This document shows positions 1 through 6,174 of a stretch of 7,653 nucleotides of DNA, in pieces. The stretch's first letter is position 1, and each line of letters opens with the position of its first letter. A program made the position numbers and the translations under genes. The notes below the pieces were generated by a model, which saw only the letters and a list, made by a program, of their open reading frames with translations, was not told the origin of the DNA and did not search any database. The stretch comes from an uncultured Ruminococcus sp. (lineage in GTDB: Bacteria > Bacillota > Clostridia > Oscillospirales > Ruminococcaceae): the NCBI GenBank assembly GCA_947174965.1, contig CAMWKY010000093.1, positions 1 to 7,653 on the forward strand. Direction: 5' to 3'.

Positions 1-27
1 CATATGTACAATTTTTCCATGATACTA

Positions 28-56
28 TTGACATTTCAGAAAGGTTAGTGTATAAT
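28..56 (+). promoter_or_regulatory. Sigma-A promoter of the feo operon
   Basis: TTGACA (28-33) and TATAAT (51-56) are both perfect consensus hexamers with the optimal 17-bp spacer. Transcription should start near position 63, leaving a 5' untranslated leader of about 58 nt before feoA. A consensus promoter on an iron-uptake operon implies that control comes from a repressor, which fits the dyad that covers the -10 box. Confidence 0.85.
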
Positions 57-84
57 AACAACAGAAAAGTTAGTTGTATATAAC
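44..84 (+). promoter_or_regulatory. Tandem operator-like dyads over the feo promoter and start site
   Basis: Two copies of GTTAG-N6-ATAAC lie at 44-59 and 69-84. They sit inside a longer direct repeat (37-59 and 62-84, both starting CAGAAA) offset by 25 bp. The first copy covers the -10 box and the second covers roughly +7 to +22, positions where a bound repressor would block transcription. GTTAG/CTAAC half-sites recall those of DtxR/IdeR-type iron-dependent repressors, but the half-site spacing differs from the corynebacterial consensus, so the identity of the regulator is inference. A perfect 10-bp palindrome ATAACGTTAT (80-89) overlaps the second copy. Confidence 0.5.
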
Positions 85-120
85 GTTATTAGCATTATAT
101 AACATAGGGAGGGAATTATT

Positions 121-333
121 ATGATGCCGCTTACTCTTGCAAATTCAAATGAAGATTATACTATTATGAGAATAGGAGGAAATCCCGAAATCAAGAGACA
201 TCTTGAAAATCTTGGTTTTATATCAGGAGAAAGAATAACTGTTATAAACATTGTTGACGGAAATTTAATTGTAAATGTAAAGGAAACAAGAGTTGCAATA
301 AGTCGTGAAATGGCGCAGAAAATAATGATATGA
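121..333 (+). CDS. feoA: FeoA family ferrous iron transport protein (first copy)
   Basis: This 70-residue protein is a small SH3-like FeoA domain, a cytoplasmic accessory protein thought to act on FeoB in Fe(II) uptake. The recognisable core is the HLENLGFISGERITV block (residues 27-41), matching the family pattern of a helix ending in L-G-(F/M/I)-x-x-G followed by a beta strand. It is the more divergent of the two FeoA proteins here and lacks the PLGDP turn of the second. The start at 121 has AGGGAGGG (106-113) 7 nt upstream; the ATG at 124 is also possible. The next FeoA starts 9 nt after its stop. The domain assignment is firm; the division of labour between the two copies is unknown. Confidence 0.85.
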   Translation: MMPLTLANSNEDYTIMRIGGNPEIKRHLENLGFISGERITVINIVDGNLIVNVKETRVAISREMAQKIMI

Positions 334-342
334 GGTGAAATC

Positions 343-561
343 ATGAATCTTAAAGAAGTAAAAATAGGCGATACTGTTAAAGTTGTGAAATTAAGAGGGG
401 AGGGAGCTGTAAAACGTCGCATTATGGATATGGGTATAACAAAGGGTGTTGAAGTTACAGTCCGCAAGGTTGCACCGCTTGGCGACCCTATTCAGATTTC
501 AGTGCGTGGATATGAGCTTTCAATCCGTAAGGCTGATGCAGAAAATATTGAAGTGCAGTAA
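343..561 (+). CDS. feoA: FeoA family ferrous iron transport protein (second copy)
   Basis: This is a 72-residue canonical FeoA. It begins with a strand-forming LKEVKIGDTVKVV segment, then shows the family core RRIMDMGITKGVEVTV (residues 25-40), the PLGDPIQISVRG turn and strand (45-56), and the terminal ELSIRK segment. It should fold as an SH3-like barrel and bind or modulate the cytoplasmic side of FeoB. Its ribosome binding site GAGGTGA (332-338) overlaps the stop codon of the first feoA, so the two are probably translationally coupled. Tandem feoA genes before feoB are common in Clostridia. Confidence 0.92.
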   Translation: MNLKEVKIGDTVKVVKLRGEGAVKRRIMDMGITKGVEVTVRKVAPLGDPIQISVRGYELSIRKADAENIEVQ

Positions 562-570
562 TTATTTTCA

Positions 571-588
571 GTGCAGAGAAATCTGCAC
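571..588 (+). other. GAAA-capped hairpin between feoA and feoB
   Basis: GTGCAGA (571-577) and TCTGCAC (582-588) form a perfect 7-bp stem closed by a GAAA tetraloop. Only a short broken T run follows (AATATTTT), so it is a weak terminator at best. It could lower feoB expression relative to feoA, or protect an mRNA end after cleavage. Being inside an operon, full termination is unlikely. Confidence 0.5.
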
Positions 589-605
589 AATATTTTAAAA
601 ATTAA

Positions 606-621
606 GTTAGTATATACTCAC
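606..621 (+). promoter_or_regulatory. Third operator-like dyad, upstream of feoB
   Basis: GTTAG-TATATA-CTCAC repeats the architecture of the two promoter dyads: same half-sites, same 6-bp spacing. With one flanking base it matches the first promoter copy (43-59) at 13 of 17 positions. It contains a perfect palindrome AGTATATACT (609-618). It lies 28 nt before the feoB start. I see no convincing -35/-10 pair here, so it may be an internal operator, or mark a weak internal promoter. Confidence 0.4.
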
Positions 622-649
622 AATTGTTTTATGAAAGGAAGATTATAAA

Positions 650-3148
650 ATGAGTATGAAAATCGCTCTGGCAGGCAATCCAAACTGCGGAAAGACTACA
701 CTTTTCAATGCCCTGACCGGTTCAAATCAGTTTGTCGGAAACTGGCCCGGTGTTACAGTTGAAAAAAAGGAGGGCAGACTTAAAAAGCATGACGGTGTAA
801 TAATTACCGATTTACCGGGTATTTACTCGCTTTCTCCGTATACTCTTGAAGAAGTTGTTGCACGTAATTATCTTGTCGGAGAACGTCCTGACGCTATACT
901 TAATATAATTGACGGAACTAATCTTGAACGCAATCTTTATCTCACAACACAGCTTGCTGAACTTGGTATACCTATGGTTATAGCTATAAATATGATGGAT
1001 ATTGTGAAGAAAAACGGTGATAAAATCAATATTGCCGAACTTTCAAAGTCACTTGGCTGTAAGATAGTTGAGATTTCAGCACTTAAATCAGAAGGAATAC
1101 TTGATGCTGCTGAAATGGCAATATCTGCCGCAAAATCAGGAAAATCTGTTCCACGTCATGCCTTTTCGGGAACTGTCGAACACGCACTGGCACATATTGA
1201 AGAAGCTACAATTCATGATATGCCCGAAGAACAGCAAAGGTGGTATTCAATAAAAATTTTTGAACGTGATGAAAAAGTACTTGAACAACTGAAAATTTCC
1301 GAATCTGTAATGAAACATATTGAAAATGATATATCTGCTGTTGAAACAGAAATGGACGACGATGCAGAGTCAATAATCACGAATGAGAGATATGAATACA
1401 TAGCAAAAATCATAAAAGGCTGTTATAAGAAAAAAAATGCAGGGAAACTCACAAATTCTGATAAAATCGACAAAATCGTAACTAACCGCTGGCTTGGACT
1501 GCCTATTTTTGCGGTTGTAATGTTTCTTGTGTACTATATTTCAATGGTAACTGTAGGAGCTGCTGCTACTGACTGGGCAAATGATGGACTTTTCGGTGAC
1601 GGTTTCCACCTGTTCGGCATCGGTTCAGCTGAAACAGAAGAAGCAGAAGAAGAATACGGCGATACTGATGCTATAATTGCAGGCGGGCTTGAATTTATGG
1701 CAGATTCAGGAATTGATATTTCTGCTGTTGACATTGAATCTGATGATTTTGATGTGGCTGATGCTGTTTTTGAATTAAACACACTCTCAGCAGTCTATAA
1801 TGATAATGTTGAATTTACATACGAGATTGAAGACGAGGAAACTCTTGAAGTGACAGAAGAAACGGCAGATATGGCTGATTTCCGAAATGCAGTTGCTATA
1901 TTTGAGAAGTACGAGGGCGGTGTTGACCCTGCAAACTACGGCACATGGATTAATGGTATACCTGTACTTCTTGGCAGTCTGCTTGATTCAATAGGTTGTG
2001 CTGACTGGCTAAAAGGACTTATTCTTGACGGTATAGTCGGCGGTGTAGGAGCTGTACTCGGCTTTGTACCGCAGATGCTTGTGCTTTTCCTCTTGCTTGC
2101 ATTTATCGAAAGCTGTGGATATATGTCAAGAGTTGCATTTGTACTTGACAGAATTTTCCGCCGTTTCGGACTTTCAGGCAAATCATTTATTCCGATTCTT
2201 GTCGGCACTGGCTGTGGTATTCCCGGAATTATGGCATCACGTACAATTGAAAATGAGCGAGACAGACGAATGACAATAATGACAACAACATTTATTCCAT
2301 GTGGCGCAAAAACACCATTTATAGCAATGATTGCAGGAGCAATTTTCGGTGGCTCGCCGTGGATAGCAATTTCAGCTTATTTTCTTGGAATGGTTTCTAT
2401 CATCATATCAGGCATTATTCTTAAGAAAACAAAGATGTTTTCAGGTGACCCCGCACCTTTTGTAATGGAACTTCCTGCTTATCATATGCCTACTTTAGGA
2501 AATGTACTCCGTTCAATGTGGGAGCGTGGCTGGTCGTTTATCAAAAAGGCAGGTACAGTAATTCTTCTTTCAACTGTTGTTGTATGGTTTCTGACATACT
2601 TCGGTACAGTTGACGGAAATTTCAGAATGCTTACAGATGATGAGCTTGACTGTTCAATACTTGCAGCAATCGGAAAATGTATATCATGGCTTTTCATTCC
2701 TCTTGGCTGGGGCAACTGGCAGTCTGCTGTTGCATCAATCACAGGACTTATCGCAAAGGAAAATATTGTCGGTACAATGGGTATACTTTTCAGCACGGGT
2801 GAAGCATCTGTATATGCAACACTTGCATCATCATTTACAACTGTTGCAGGATATTCATTCCTTGCATTCAATCTTCTCTGTGCGCCATGCTTTGCGGCTA
2901 TGGGAGCAATAAAGCGTGAGATGAACAATGCAAAGTGGACAGCTTTCGCTATTACATATCAATGCGGATTTGCTTATATAGTATCATTTGTAATCTATCA
3001 GCTTGGCAGTCTCTTTACTGGAAACACAACACCACTTGGAATTATAGGAGCAATTATAGCTGTTGCTGTAGTAGTATTTGCAGTATACCTTGTTTTCAAA
3101 CCGTATCAGGAATCACAGAAACTTGAAAGAGATGTAAAAGTAGCATAA
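650..3148 (+). CDS. feoB: Ferrous iron transporter FeoB
   Basis: FeoB imports Fe(II) across the cytoplasmic membrane and carries its own G-protein domain. All G motifs are present: G1 GNPNCGKT (residues 9-16), a G2 region NWPGVTVE (31-38), G3 DLPG (54-57), G4 NMMD (114-117) and G5 SALK (142-145). A helical linker follows to about residue 275, then the first membrane helix (about 284-306). The FeoB membrane core has GTGCGIPGIM (519-528), PCGAKTP (550-556) and, in the second half, CAPCFAAMG (744-752), the paired Cys-containing Gate-type motifs. The odd feature is an acidic insertion at about 326-430 between the first helix and the GGVGAVLGFVPQ segment. At 832 residues it is longer than typical Gram-positive FeoB. 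AAAGGAAG (634-641) favours the start at 650 over the ATG at 656. Confidence 0.97.
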   Translation: MSMKIALAGNPNCGKTTLFNALTGSNQFVGNWPGVTVEKKEGRLKKHDGVIITDLPGIYSLSPYTLEEVVARNYLVGERPDAILNIIDGTNLERNLYLTTQLAELGIPMVIAINMMDIVKKNGDKINIAELSKSLGCKIVEISALKSEGILDAAEMAISAAKSGKSVPRHAFSGTVEHALAHIEEATIHDMPEEQQRWYSIKIFERDEKVLEQLKISESVMKHIENDISAVETEMDDDAESIITNERYEYIAKIIKGCYKKKNAGKLTNSDKIDKIVTNRWLGLPIFAVVMFLVYYISMVTVGAAATDWANDGLFGDGFHLFGIGSAETEEAEEEYGDTDAIIAGGLEFMADSGIDISAVDIESDDFDVADAVFELNTLSAVYNDNVEFTYEIEDEETLEVTEETADMADFRNAVAIFEKYEGGVDPANYGTWINGIPVLLGSLLDSIGCADWLKGLILDGIVGGVGAVLGFVPQMLVLFLLLAFIESCGYMSRVAFVLDRIFRRFGLSGKSFIPILVGTGCGIPGIMASRTIENERDRRMTIMTTTFIPCGAKTPFIAMIAGAIFGGSPWIAISAYFLGMVSIIISGIILKKTKMFSGDPAPFVMELPAYHMPTLGNVLRSMWERGWSFIKKAGTVILLSTVVVWFLTYFGTVDGNFRMLTDDELDCSILAAIGKCISWLFIPLGWGNWQSAVASITGLIAKENIVGTMGILFSTGEASVYATLASSFTTVAGYSFLAFNLLCAPCFAAMGAIKREMNNAKWTAFAITYQCGFAYIVSFVIYQLGSLFTGNTTPLGIIGAIIAVAVVVFAVYLVFKPYQESQKLERDVKVA

Positions 3149-3159
3149 GGAGTTGTTAT

Positions 3160-3303
3160 ATGGGAACTTTTATAGTGGCTGCTGTACTTGTTGCAATTAT
3201 AGTGCTTATTATTGTAAAACTTATACGTGACAAGAAACAGGGGAAAACATCATGTGGCTGTGGCTGTACAAATTGTGCAATGAAAGATAAATGTCATAAG
3301 TGA
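3160..3303 (+). CDS. FeoB-associated Cys-rich membrane protein
   Basis: This 47-residue gene lies 11 nt after feoB with a ribosome binding site AAGGAG (3147-3152). The protein has one N-terminal membrane helix (about residues 3-22, rich in V, I, L and A), a short basic stretch (LIRDKKQGK), then a tail with C32, C34, C36, C39 and C45 in the pattern CxCxCxxCxxxxxC. This layout matches the small FeoB-associated Cys-rich proteins (sometimes misnamed virus attachment protein p12 family) that follow feoB in many Firmicutes. The basic flank suggests that the Cys tail faces the cytoplasm, where it could bind iron arriving through FeoB; this role is inference. It is not FeoC, which is a winged-helix protein. 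Confidence 0.88.
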   Translation: MGTFIVAAVLVAIIVLIIVKLIRDKKQGKTSCGCGCTNCAMKDKCHK

Positions 3304-3308
3304 AATAG

Positions 3309-3346
3309 TAAAACGGTATCAGAAAAATGATGCCGTTTTATATTTC
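3309..3346 (+). terminator. Intrinsic terminator of the feo operon
   Basis: AAAACGGTATC (3310-3320) pairs with GATGCCGTTTT (3329-3339), giving 11 bp with one T-G wobble around an 8-nt loop. The stem runs into TTTTATATTT. It lies 6 nt after the stop of the small Cys-rich gene and ends the operon. Confidence 0.85.
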
Positions 3347-3427
3347 AAACAAAAATTACACAGAGATTTTGTGCGTTTCTACAAAGATTTCTGGAATTAA
3401 AAATTATTTCGTCTTTTTCCACTTTGA

Positions 3428-3452
3428 AAATCACTTATATATAGAGTGATTT
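3428..3452 (+). promoter_or_regulatory. Dyad with a TATATA core just upstream of the lipoprotein gene
   Basis: AAATCACT (3428-3435) and AGTGATTT (3445-3452) are a perfect 8-bp inverted repeat around TATATATAG, ending directly against the ribosome binding site AAAGGAGG (3453-3460). Two readings are possible. It may be an operator over a -10 box (TATAGA 3440-3445 with TTTCCA 3416-3421 at an 18-bp spacer), or an RNA hairpin next to the ribosome binding site. The upstream part of this gap (3347-3427) holds nothing else I recognise. Confidence 0.4.
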
Positions 3453-3468
3453 AAAGGAGGAATTTTTT

Positions 3469-4782
3469 ATGAAAAAATTTTTGATTTTTATATCAGCATT
3501 GATGTTGATGTCTGTGACTTCATGTTCTGCACAAAAAGAATCCAATGAAATTCAGGAATCAAGTGAGACAACTACAGAAAATACGAAAAATGTTATTACT
3601 GTAGGTAGTATGGATTATTATGACCCGTTATTTGATGACTATCTTGCTATGCCGAAAGATATTGAAGTTAAAATTATCAATTATTACGACGAAAATGACG
3701 AATTTGCATTTGACAGGGCTGTTGCATCAGGTGAAATGCCTGATATACTTTGCCTGCCTGTTGATGATATGCAGAAAATGATTAATCATGGAACTATGGC
3801 AGATTTATATGTATTTATGGACGAATACGACAATTTGAAACGTGATGACTTCACTGATATGGCACTTGACGGACTTACTGTTGACGGCAAACTTCCTGCA
3901 ATTATGGAGCGTTACAGCATACGTACTGCATTTGCCAAAACAAAATTTGTTGGCAGTGAGAGTAGAGACTGGACAGCAGAACAGGCAATGTATTTCTATA
4001 GCACAATGCCCGAAAATATGCAGTTTCTTCATGTTTATGATGATATGGGAGTTGCTGATTATATGCTTAAACTTGAAGGTCTGAATTGTATTGATATGAA
4101 AAATAATGTATGTGATTTCGGCGGTGCGTTTACAGATTTGCTTGACTTCTGTAAAAATAATCCCATAATGTATGATACATACACAGCCGAAGGTGTTGAA
4201 TTTCCTGGAATGGACGACAGTGAACTTGTATTTAAACTTAGAATACACGGATTCAATTCATCTTTGGCACAGTTTGCATATTTTCAGATGAACAAAGAAG
4301 ATATAACATTTGTCGGCTATCCGTCTGAGAACGGTCAGGGTGCATATGTTGAAACGATGGATTACCTTTTTGGAATAACAGAAAACTGTGAAAACAAAGA
4401 ACTTGCATGGGATATTCTTTGCCGTATGCTTAAACATCACAAGAAAATTGAGAAAAATGCAAATGATGATACTATCGGACTTCCTGTTTTAAAAGAGGAA
4501 ATGCAAAGAGATTATGACCGTAGCGAAAGCTATGCTTATTCAATTAACAGTGAGATATATGTTGACTTGGAAAGCGATAAAAAGGAGTATGTTCCTGCGG
4601 AAGTAAAAGAGAAGTTGTATGATTATATCTGTAGTATTCCTGCAAATCCATATATACATCTTAAACTGGAATATATGATTAATGAGGAAATTGAGCCGGT
4701 TATTTTAAGTGACAGAACATCAGAAAATGCCGCAGAAATTTTACAGAGCCGTGTAAGTATTTATTTAAGTGAAAAGTCATAG
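3469..4782 (+). CDS. Extracellular solute-binding lipoprotein (ABC sugar-type family)
   Basis: This is a 437-residue secreted lipoprotein. The signal peptide is KK followed by a hydrophobic stretch, with a lipobox V16-T17-S18-C19 giving a lipid-anchored Cys19. A Ser/Glu/Thr-rich linker (about 20-41) leads to the folded part. Patterns typical of family 1 solute-binding proteins follow: a first strand VITVGSMDY (42-50), ASGEMPDILCL (86-96), DLYVFMDEYD (112-121), GKLPAI (140-145) and, near the C terminus, a segment with ENKELAWDILCRML. Such proteins capture a ligand, often a sugar, for an ABC importer. No permease or ATPase gene is adjacent, so the partner and ligand are unknown. Start chosen by AAAGGAGG (3453-3460), 8 nt upstream. 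It appears monocistronic, with terminators on both sides. Confidence 0.82.
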   Translation: MKKFLIFISALMLMSVTSCSAQKESNEIQESSETTTENTKNVITVGSMDYYDPLFDDYLAMPKDIEVKIINYYDENDEFAFDRAVASGEMPDILCLPVDDMQKMINHGTMADLYVFMDEYDNLKRDDFTDMALDGLTVDGKLPAIMERYSIRTAFAKTKFVGSESRDWTAEQAMYFYSTMPENMQFLHVYDDMGVADYMLKLEGLNCIDMKNNVCDFGGAFTDLLDFCKNNPIMYDTYTAEGVEFPGMDDSELVFKLRIHGFNSSLAQFAYFQMNKEDITFVGYPSENGQGAYVETMDYLFGITENCENKELAWDILCRMLKHHKKIEKNANDDTIGLPVLKEEMQRDYDRSESYAYSINSEIYVDLESDKKEYVPAEVKEKLYDYICSIPANPYIHLKLEYMINEEIEPVILSDRTSENAAEILQSRVSIYLSEKS

Positions 4783-4784
4783 TA

Positions 4785-4830
4785 AAAAAAGAAAAGTTGT
4801 GCAGAAACTTCTACACAACTTTTTTATTTT
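4785..4830. terminator. Bidirectional terminator between lipoprotein gene and rplA
   Basis: AAAAGTTGTG (4792-4801) pairs with CACAACTTTT (4814-4823), a 10-bp stem, with a short inner AGA/TCT extension. It is flanked by A7 on the left (4784-4790) and a T run on the right (4820-4830), so it has a U-tract on either strand. It starts just after the lipoprotein stop and lies 11 nt past the rplA stop, serving both convergent genes. Confidence 0.88.
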
Positions 4831-4840
4831 TAAGATTTAA

Positions 4841-5536
4841 TCATACACCATACTTATTTGTAGCAACAGGAACTCCGGGACCCATTGTTGAAGTAACTGT
4901 GCAGCTCTTGAGATAAGTACCCTTAGCAGCAGCAGGCTTAGCCTTAACAATAGCTTCCATGAGTACAGCAAAGTTTTCTTCAAGTTTAGCAGCACCGAAT
5001 GATGCTTTACCGATTGGGCAGTGAATGATGTTTGTCTTGTCAAGACGATACTCAATCTTACCAGCCTTAGCCTCTGTTACAGCTTTAGCAACATCAGGAG
5101 ATACAGTACCAGCCTTCGGGTTTGGCATGAGACCACGTGGACCGAGAACCTTACCGAGACGACCAACAATGCCCATCATATCAGGTGAAGCGATAACAAC
5201 GTCGAAGTCCATCCAGTTTTCTTTCTGAATCTTTTCAACTAAATCCATACCGCCAACATAGTCTGCACCTGCTGCTGTAGCAGCTTCGTATTTATCTTCC
5301 TTACAGAAAACAAGAACTTTTACGTTTTTACCTGTTCCGTTAGGGAGAATAACTGCACCTCTTACCTGCTGGTCTGCGTGACGTGAGTCAACACCAAGAC
5401 GGATATGAGCTTCAACAGTTTCATCAAATTTTGCCTTTGCATTCTGGCAAACTAAATCAAGAGCCTCTGTAGACTCATAAAGCTTTGTATAATCAACAGC
5501 TTTTGCACTGTCAACATATTTTTTGCCGTGTTTCAT
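4841..5536 (-). CDS. rplA: 50S ribosomal protein L1
   Basis: The protein has 231 residues, the usual bacterial length. L1 binds the 23S rRNA stalk that moves with the exiting tRNA, and in many bacteria also represses its own operon. The L1 signature is complete: [20 protein letters not shown] at 116-135, followed by [10 protein letters not shown]. The N-terminal block [20 protein letters not shown] (48-67) and the C-terminal block [20 protein letters not shown] are also typical. The start has AGGAGGA (5543-5549) 6 nt upstream. It is the last gene of the leftward operon; rplJ and rplL, which usually follow, are not here. Confidence 0.97.
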   Translation of the reverse strand: MKHGKKYVDSAKAVDYTKLYESTEALDLVCQNAKAKFDETVEAHIRLGVDSRHADQQVRGAVILPNGTGKNVKVLVFCKEDKYEAATAAGADYVGGMDLVEKIQKENWMDFDVVIASPDMMGIVGRLGKVLGPRGLMPNPKAGTVSPDVAKAVTEAKAGKIEYRLDKTNIIHCPIGKASFGAAKLEENFAVLMEAIVKAKPAAAKGTYLKSCTVTSTMGPGVPVATNKYGV

Positions 5537-5555
5537 TATATTTCCTCCTATTTAA

Positions 5556-5607
5556 GTGGTAATACCGACTGCATATAGCAGAACGATTAGCGGAATTTTC
5601 CTCCCAC
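5556..5607 (-). promoter_or_regulatory. Probable L1-binding mRNA element before rplA
   Basis: Read on the - strand, GTGGGAGG (5607-5600) and a distal TACCAC (5561-5556) allow a closing GTGG/CCAC helix. Inside are a possible CCG/CGG pairing and a small CTGC/GCAG hairpin. The element ends 7 nt before the rplA ribosome binding site. It shares the conserved ends of the element upstream of rplK. L1 repression through an rRNA-like site in its mRNA is established for several bacteria and archaea; assigning this site is inference from shape, position and repetition. Confidence 0.55.
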
Positions 5608-5622
5608 CAATAGAACGCTGAA

Positions 5623-5635
5623 CGGGATTTTCCCG
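5623..5635 (-). other. Small GC-rich hairpin in the rplK-rplA spacer
   Basis: CGGGA and TCCCG form a perfect 5-bp stem with a 3-nt loop (AAA on the mRNA), 22 nt after the rplK stop. No T run follows on the - strand, so it is not a terminator. It may be part of the rplA translational control region or protect the 3' end of rplK mRNA. Confidence 0.4.
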
Positions 5636-5657
5636 AATCATCATTCGTTAATTTTGA

Positions 5658-6083
5658 TTAGTCAACAACTACAACACCCATTGAACGAGCAGTACCAGCA
5701 ATCATGCTCATAGCAGCTTCGAGTGAACCTGCATTGAGGTCAGGCATTTTCTGCTCTGCAATTTTCTGAATCTGTTCTTTAGTGATGTTAGCAACCTTAG
5801 TTTTGTTCGGAACTCCTGAACCGCTGTTTATGTTGCAGGCTTTCTTGATAAGAACTGCTGCTGGCGGAGTTTTTGTGATGAATGAGAATGAACGGTCTGC
5901 ATAAACAGTGATAACAACAGGGATAATCATACCGATGTCGTTCTTTGTTCTCTCATTAAATTCCTTTGTAAATGCCATGATATTTACACCATGCTGACCA
6001 AGAGCAGGACCAACAGGTGGTGCAGGAGTAGCCTTTCCTGCTGCGATTTGAAGCTTAATATAGCCAACTACTTTCTGTGCCAT
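5658..6083 (-). CDS. rplK: 50S ribosomal protein L11
   Basis: The protein has 141 residues, the normal length. L11 binds the GTPase-associated centre of 23S rRNA and helps elongation factors and RelA. The N-terminal domain shows the Pro-rich [17 protein letters not shown] motif (residues 20-36), the region that contacts thiostrepton-type antibiotics. The rRNA-binding C-terminal domain has [13 protein letters not shown] (70-82) and ends in [19 protein letters not shown] (6091-6097) lies 7 nt before the start. It is preceded by a 91-nt gap holding a probable L1-binding element, and a 121-nt gap with a second one separates it from rplA. Confidence 0.97.
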   Translation of the reverse strand: MAQKVVGYIKLQIAAGKATPAPPVGPALGQHGVNIMAFTKEFNERTKNDIGMIIPVVITVYADRSFSFITKTPPAAVLIKKACNINSGSGVPNKTKVANITKEQIQKIAEQKMPDLNAGSLEAAMSMIAGTARSMGVVVVD

Positions 6084-6103
6084 GCTTTCGCACCTCCATA
6101 AAT

Positions 6104-6142
6104 GTGGTAAATGGCGGGATAAGAATATTTTATCCCTCCCAC
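6104..6142 (-). promoter_or_regulatory. Probable L1-binding leader element upstream of rplK
   Basis: On the mRNA (- strand) a GTGG/CCAC helix (6142-6139 with 6107-6104) encloses an asymmetric internal loop and a perfect 7-bp hairpin GGGATAA/TTATCCC (6116-6136). The rplK ribosome binding site follows 6 nt later. Closing helix, asymmetric loop and upper stem resemble the rRNA-like target of L1, and rplK-rplA is the classical L1-regulated transcript. The same GTGGGAGG and ACCAC ends recur before rplA. Confidence 0.65.
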
Positions 6143-6143
6143 T

Positions 6144-6159
6144 GAAGCCACGTGGCTTC
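6144..6159. other. Perfect 16-nt palindrome next to the L1 leader
   Basis: GAAGCCACGTGGCTTC is a perfect palindrome, able to form a 6-bp stem with an ACGT loop in RNA. On the + strand it is followed by T6 (6160-6165), which looks like a terminator facing against the operon; on the - strand the run is A6 upstream. On the operon mRNA its CCAC could pair either within the palindrome or with the adjacent GTGG of the L1 element. Confidence 0.5.
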
Positions 6160-6174
6160 TTTTTTGACCTTGAA

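Noticed and set aside
37..103. Fur box at the feo promoter
   Set aside because: No sequence close to the GATAATNATTATC palindrome is present; the TATATAAC-type repeats fit the GTTAG-N6-ATAAC dyads better.
571..600. Full terminator between feoA and feoB
   Set aside because: The T run is short and interrupted, feoB follows with no clear promoter of its own, and the genes form a known operon.
2482..2928. 148-codon - strand open frame inside feoB
   Set aside because: It lies entirely opposite the FeoB membrane domain, has no family resemblance, and would need a gene-within-gene arrangement with no supporting signals.
3340..3427. Small RNA or CRISPR-like repeat in the feo-lipoprotein spacer
   Set aside because: There are only short imperfect repeats (such as a weak CACAGA/TTTGTG pairing), with no regular repeat-spacer structure or promoter-terminator pair.
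3805..4248. 147-codon - strand open frame inside the lipoprotein gene
   Set aside because: The sense frame gives a coherent solute-binding protein with signal peptide and ribosome binding site; the antisense frame shows no recognisable motifs.
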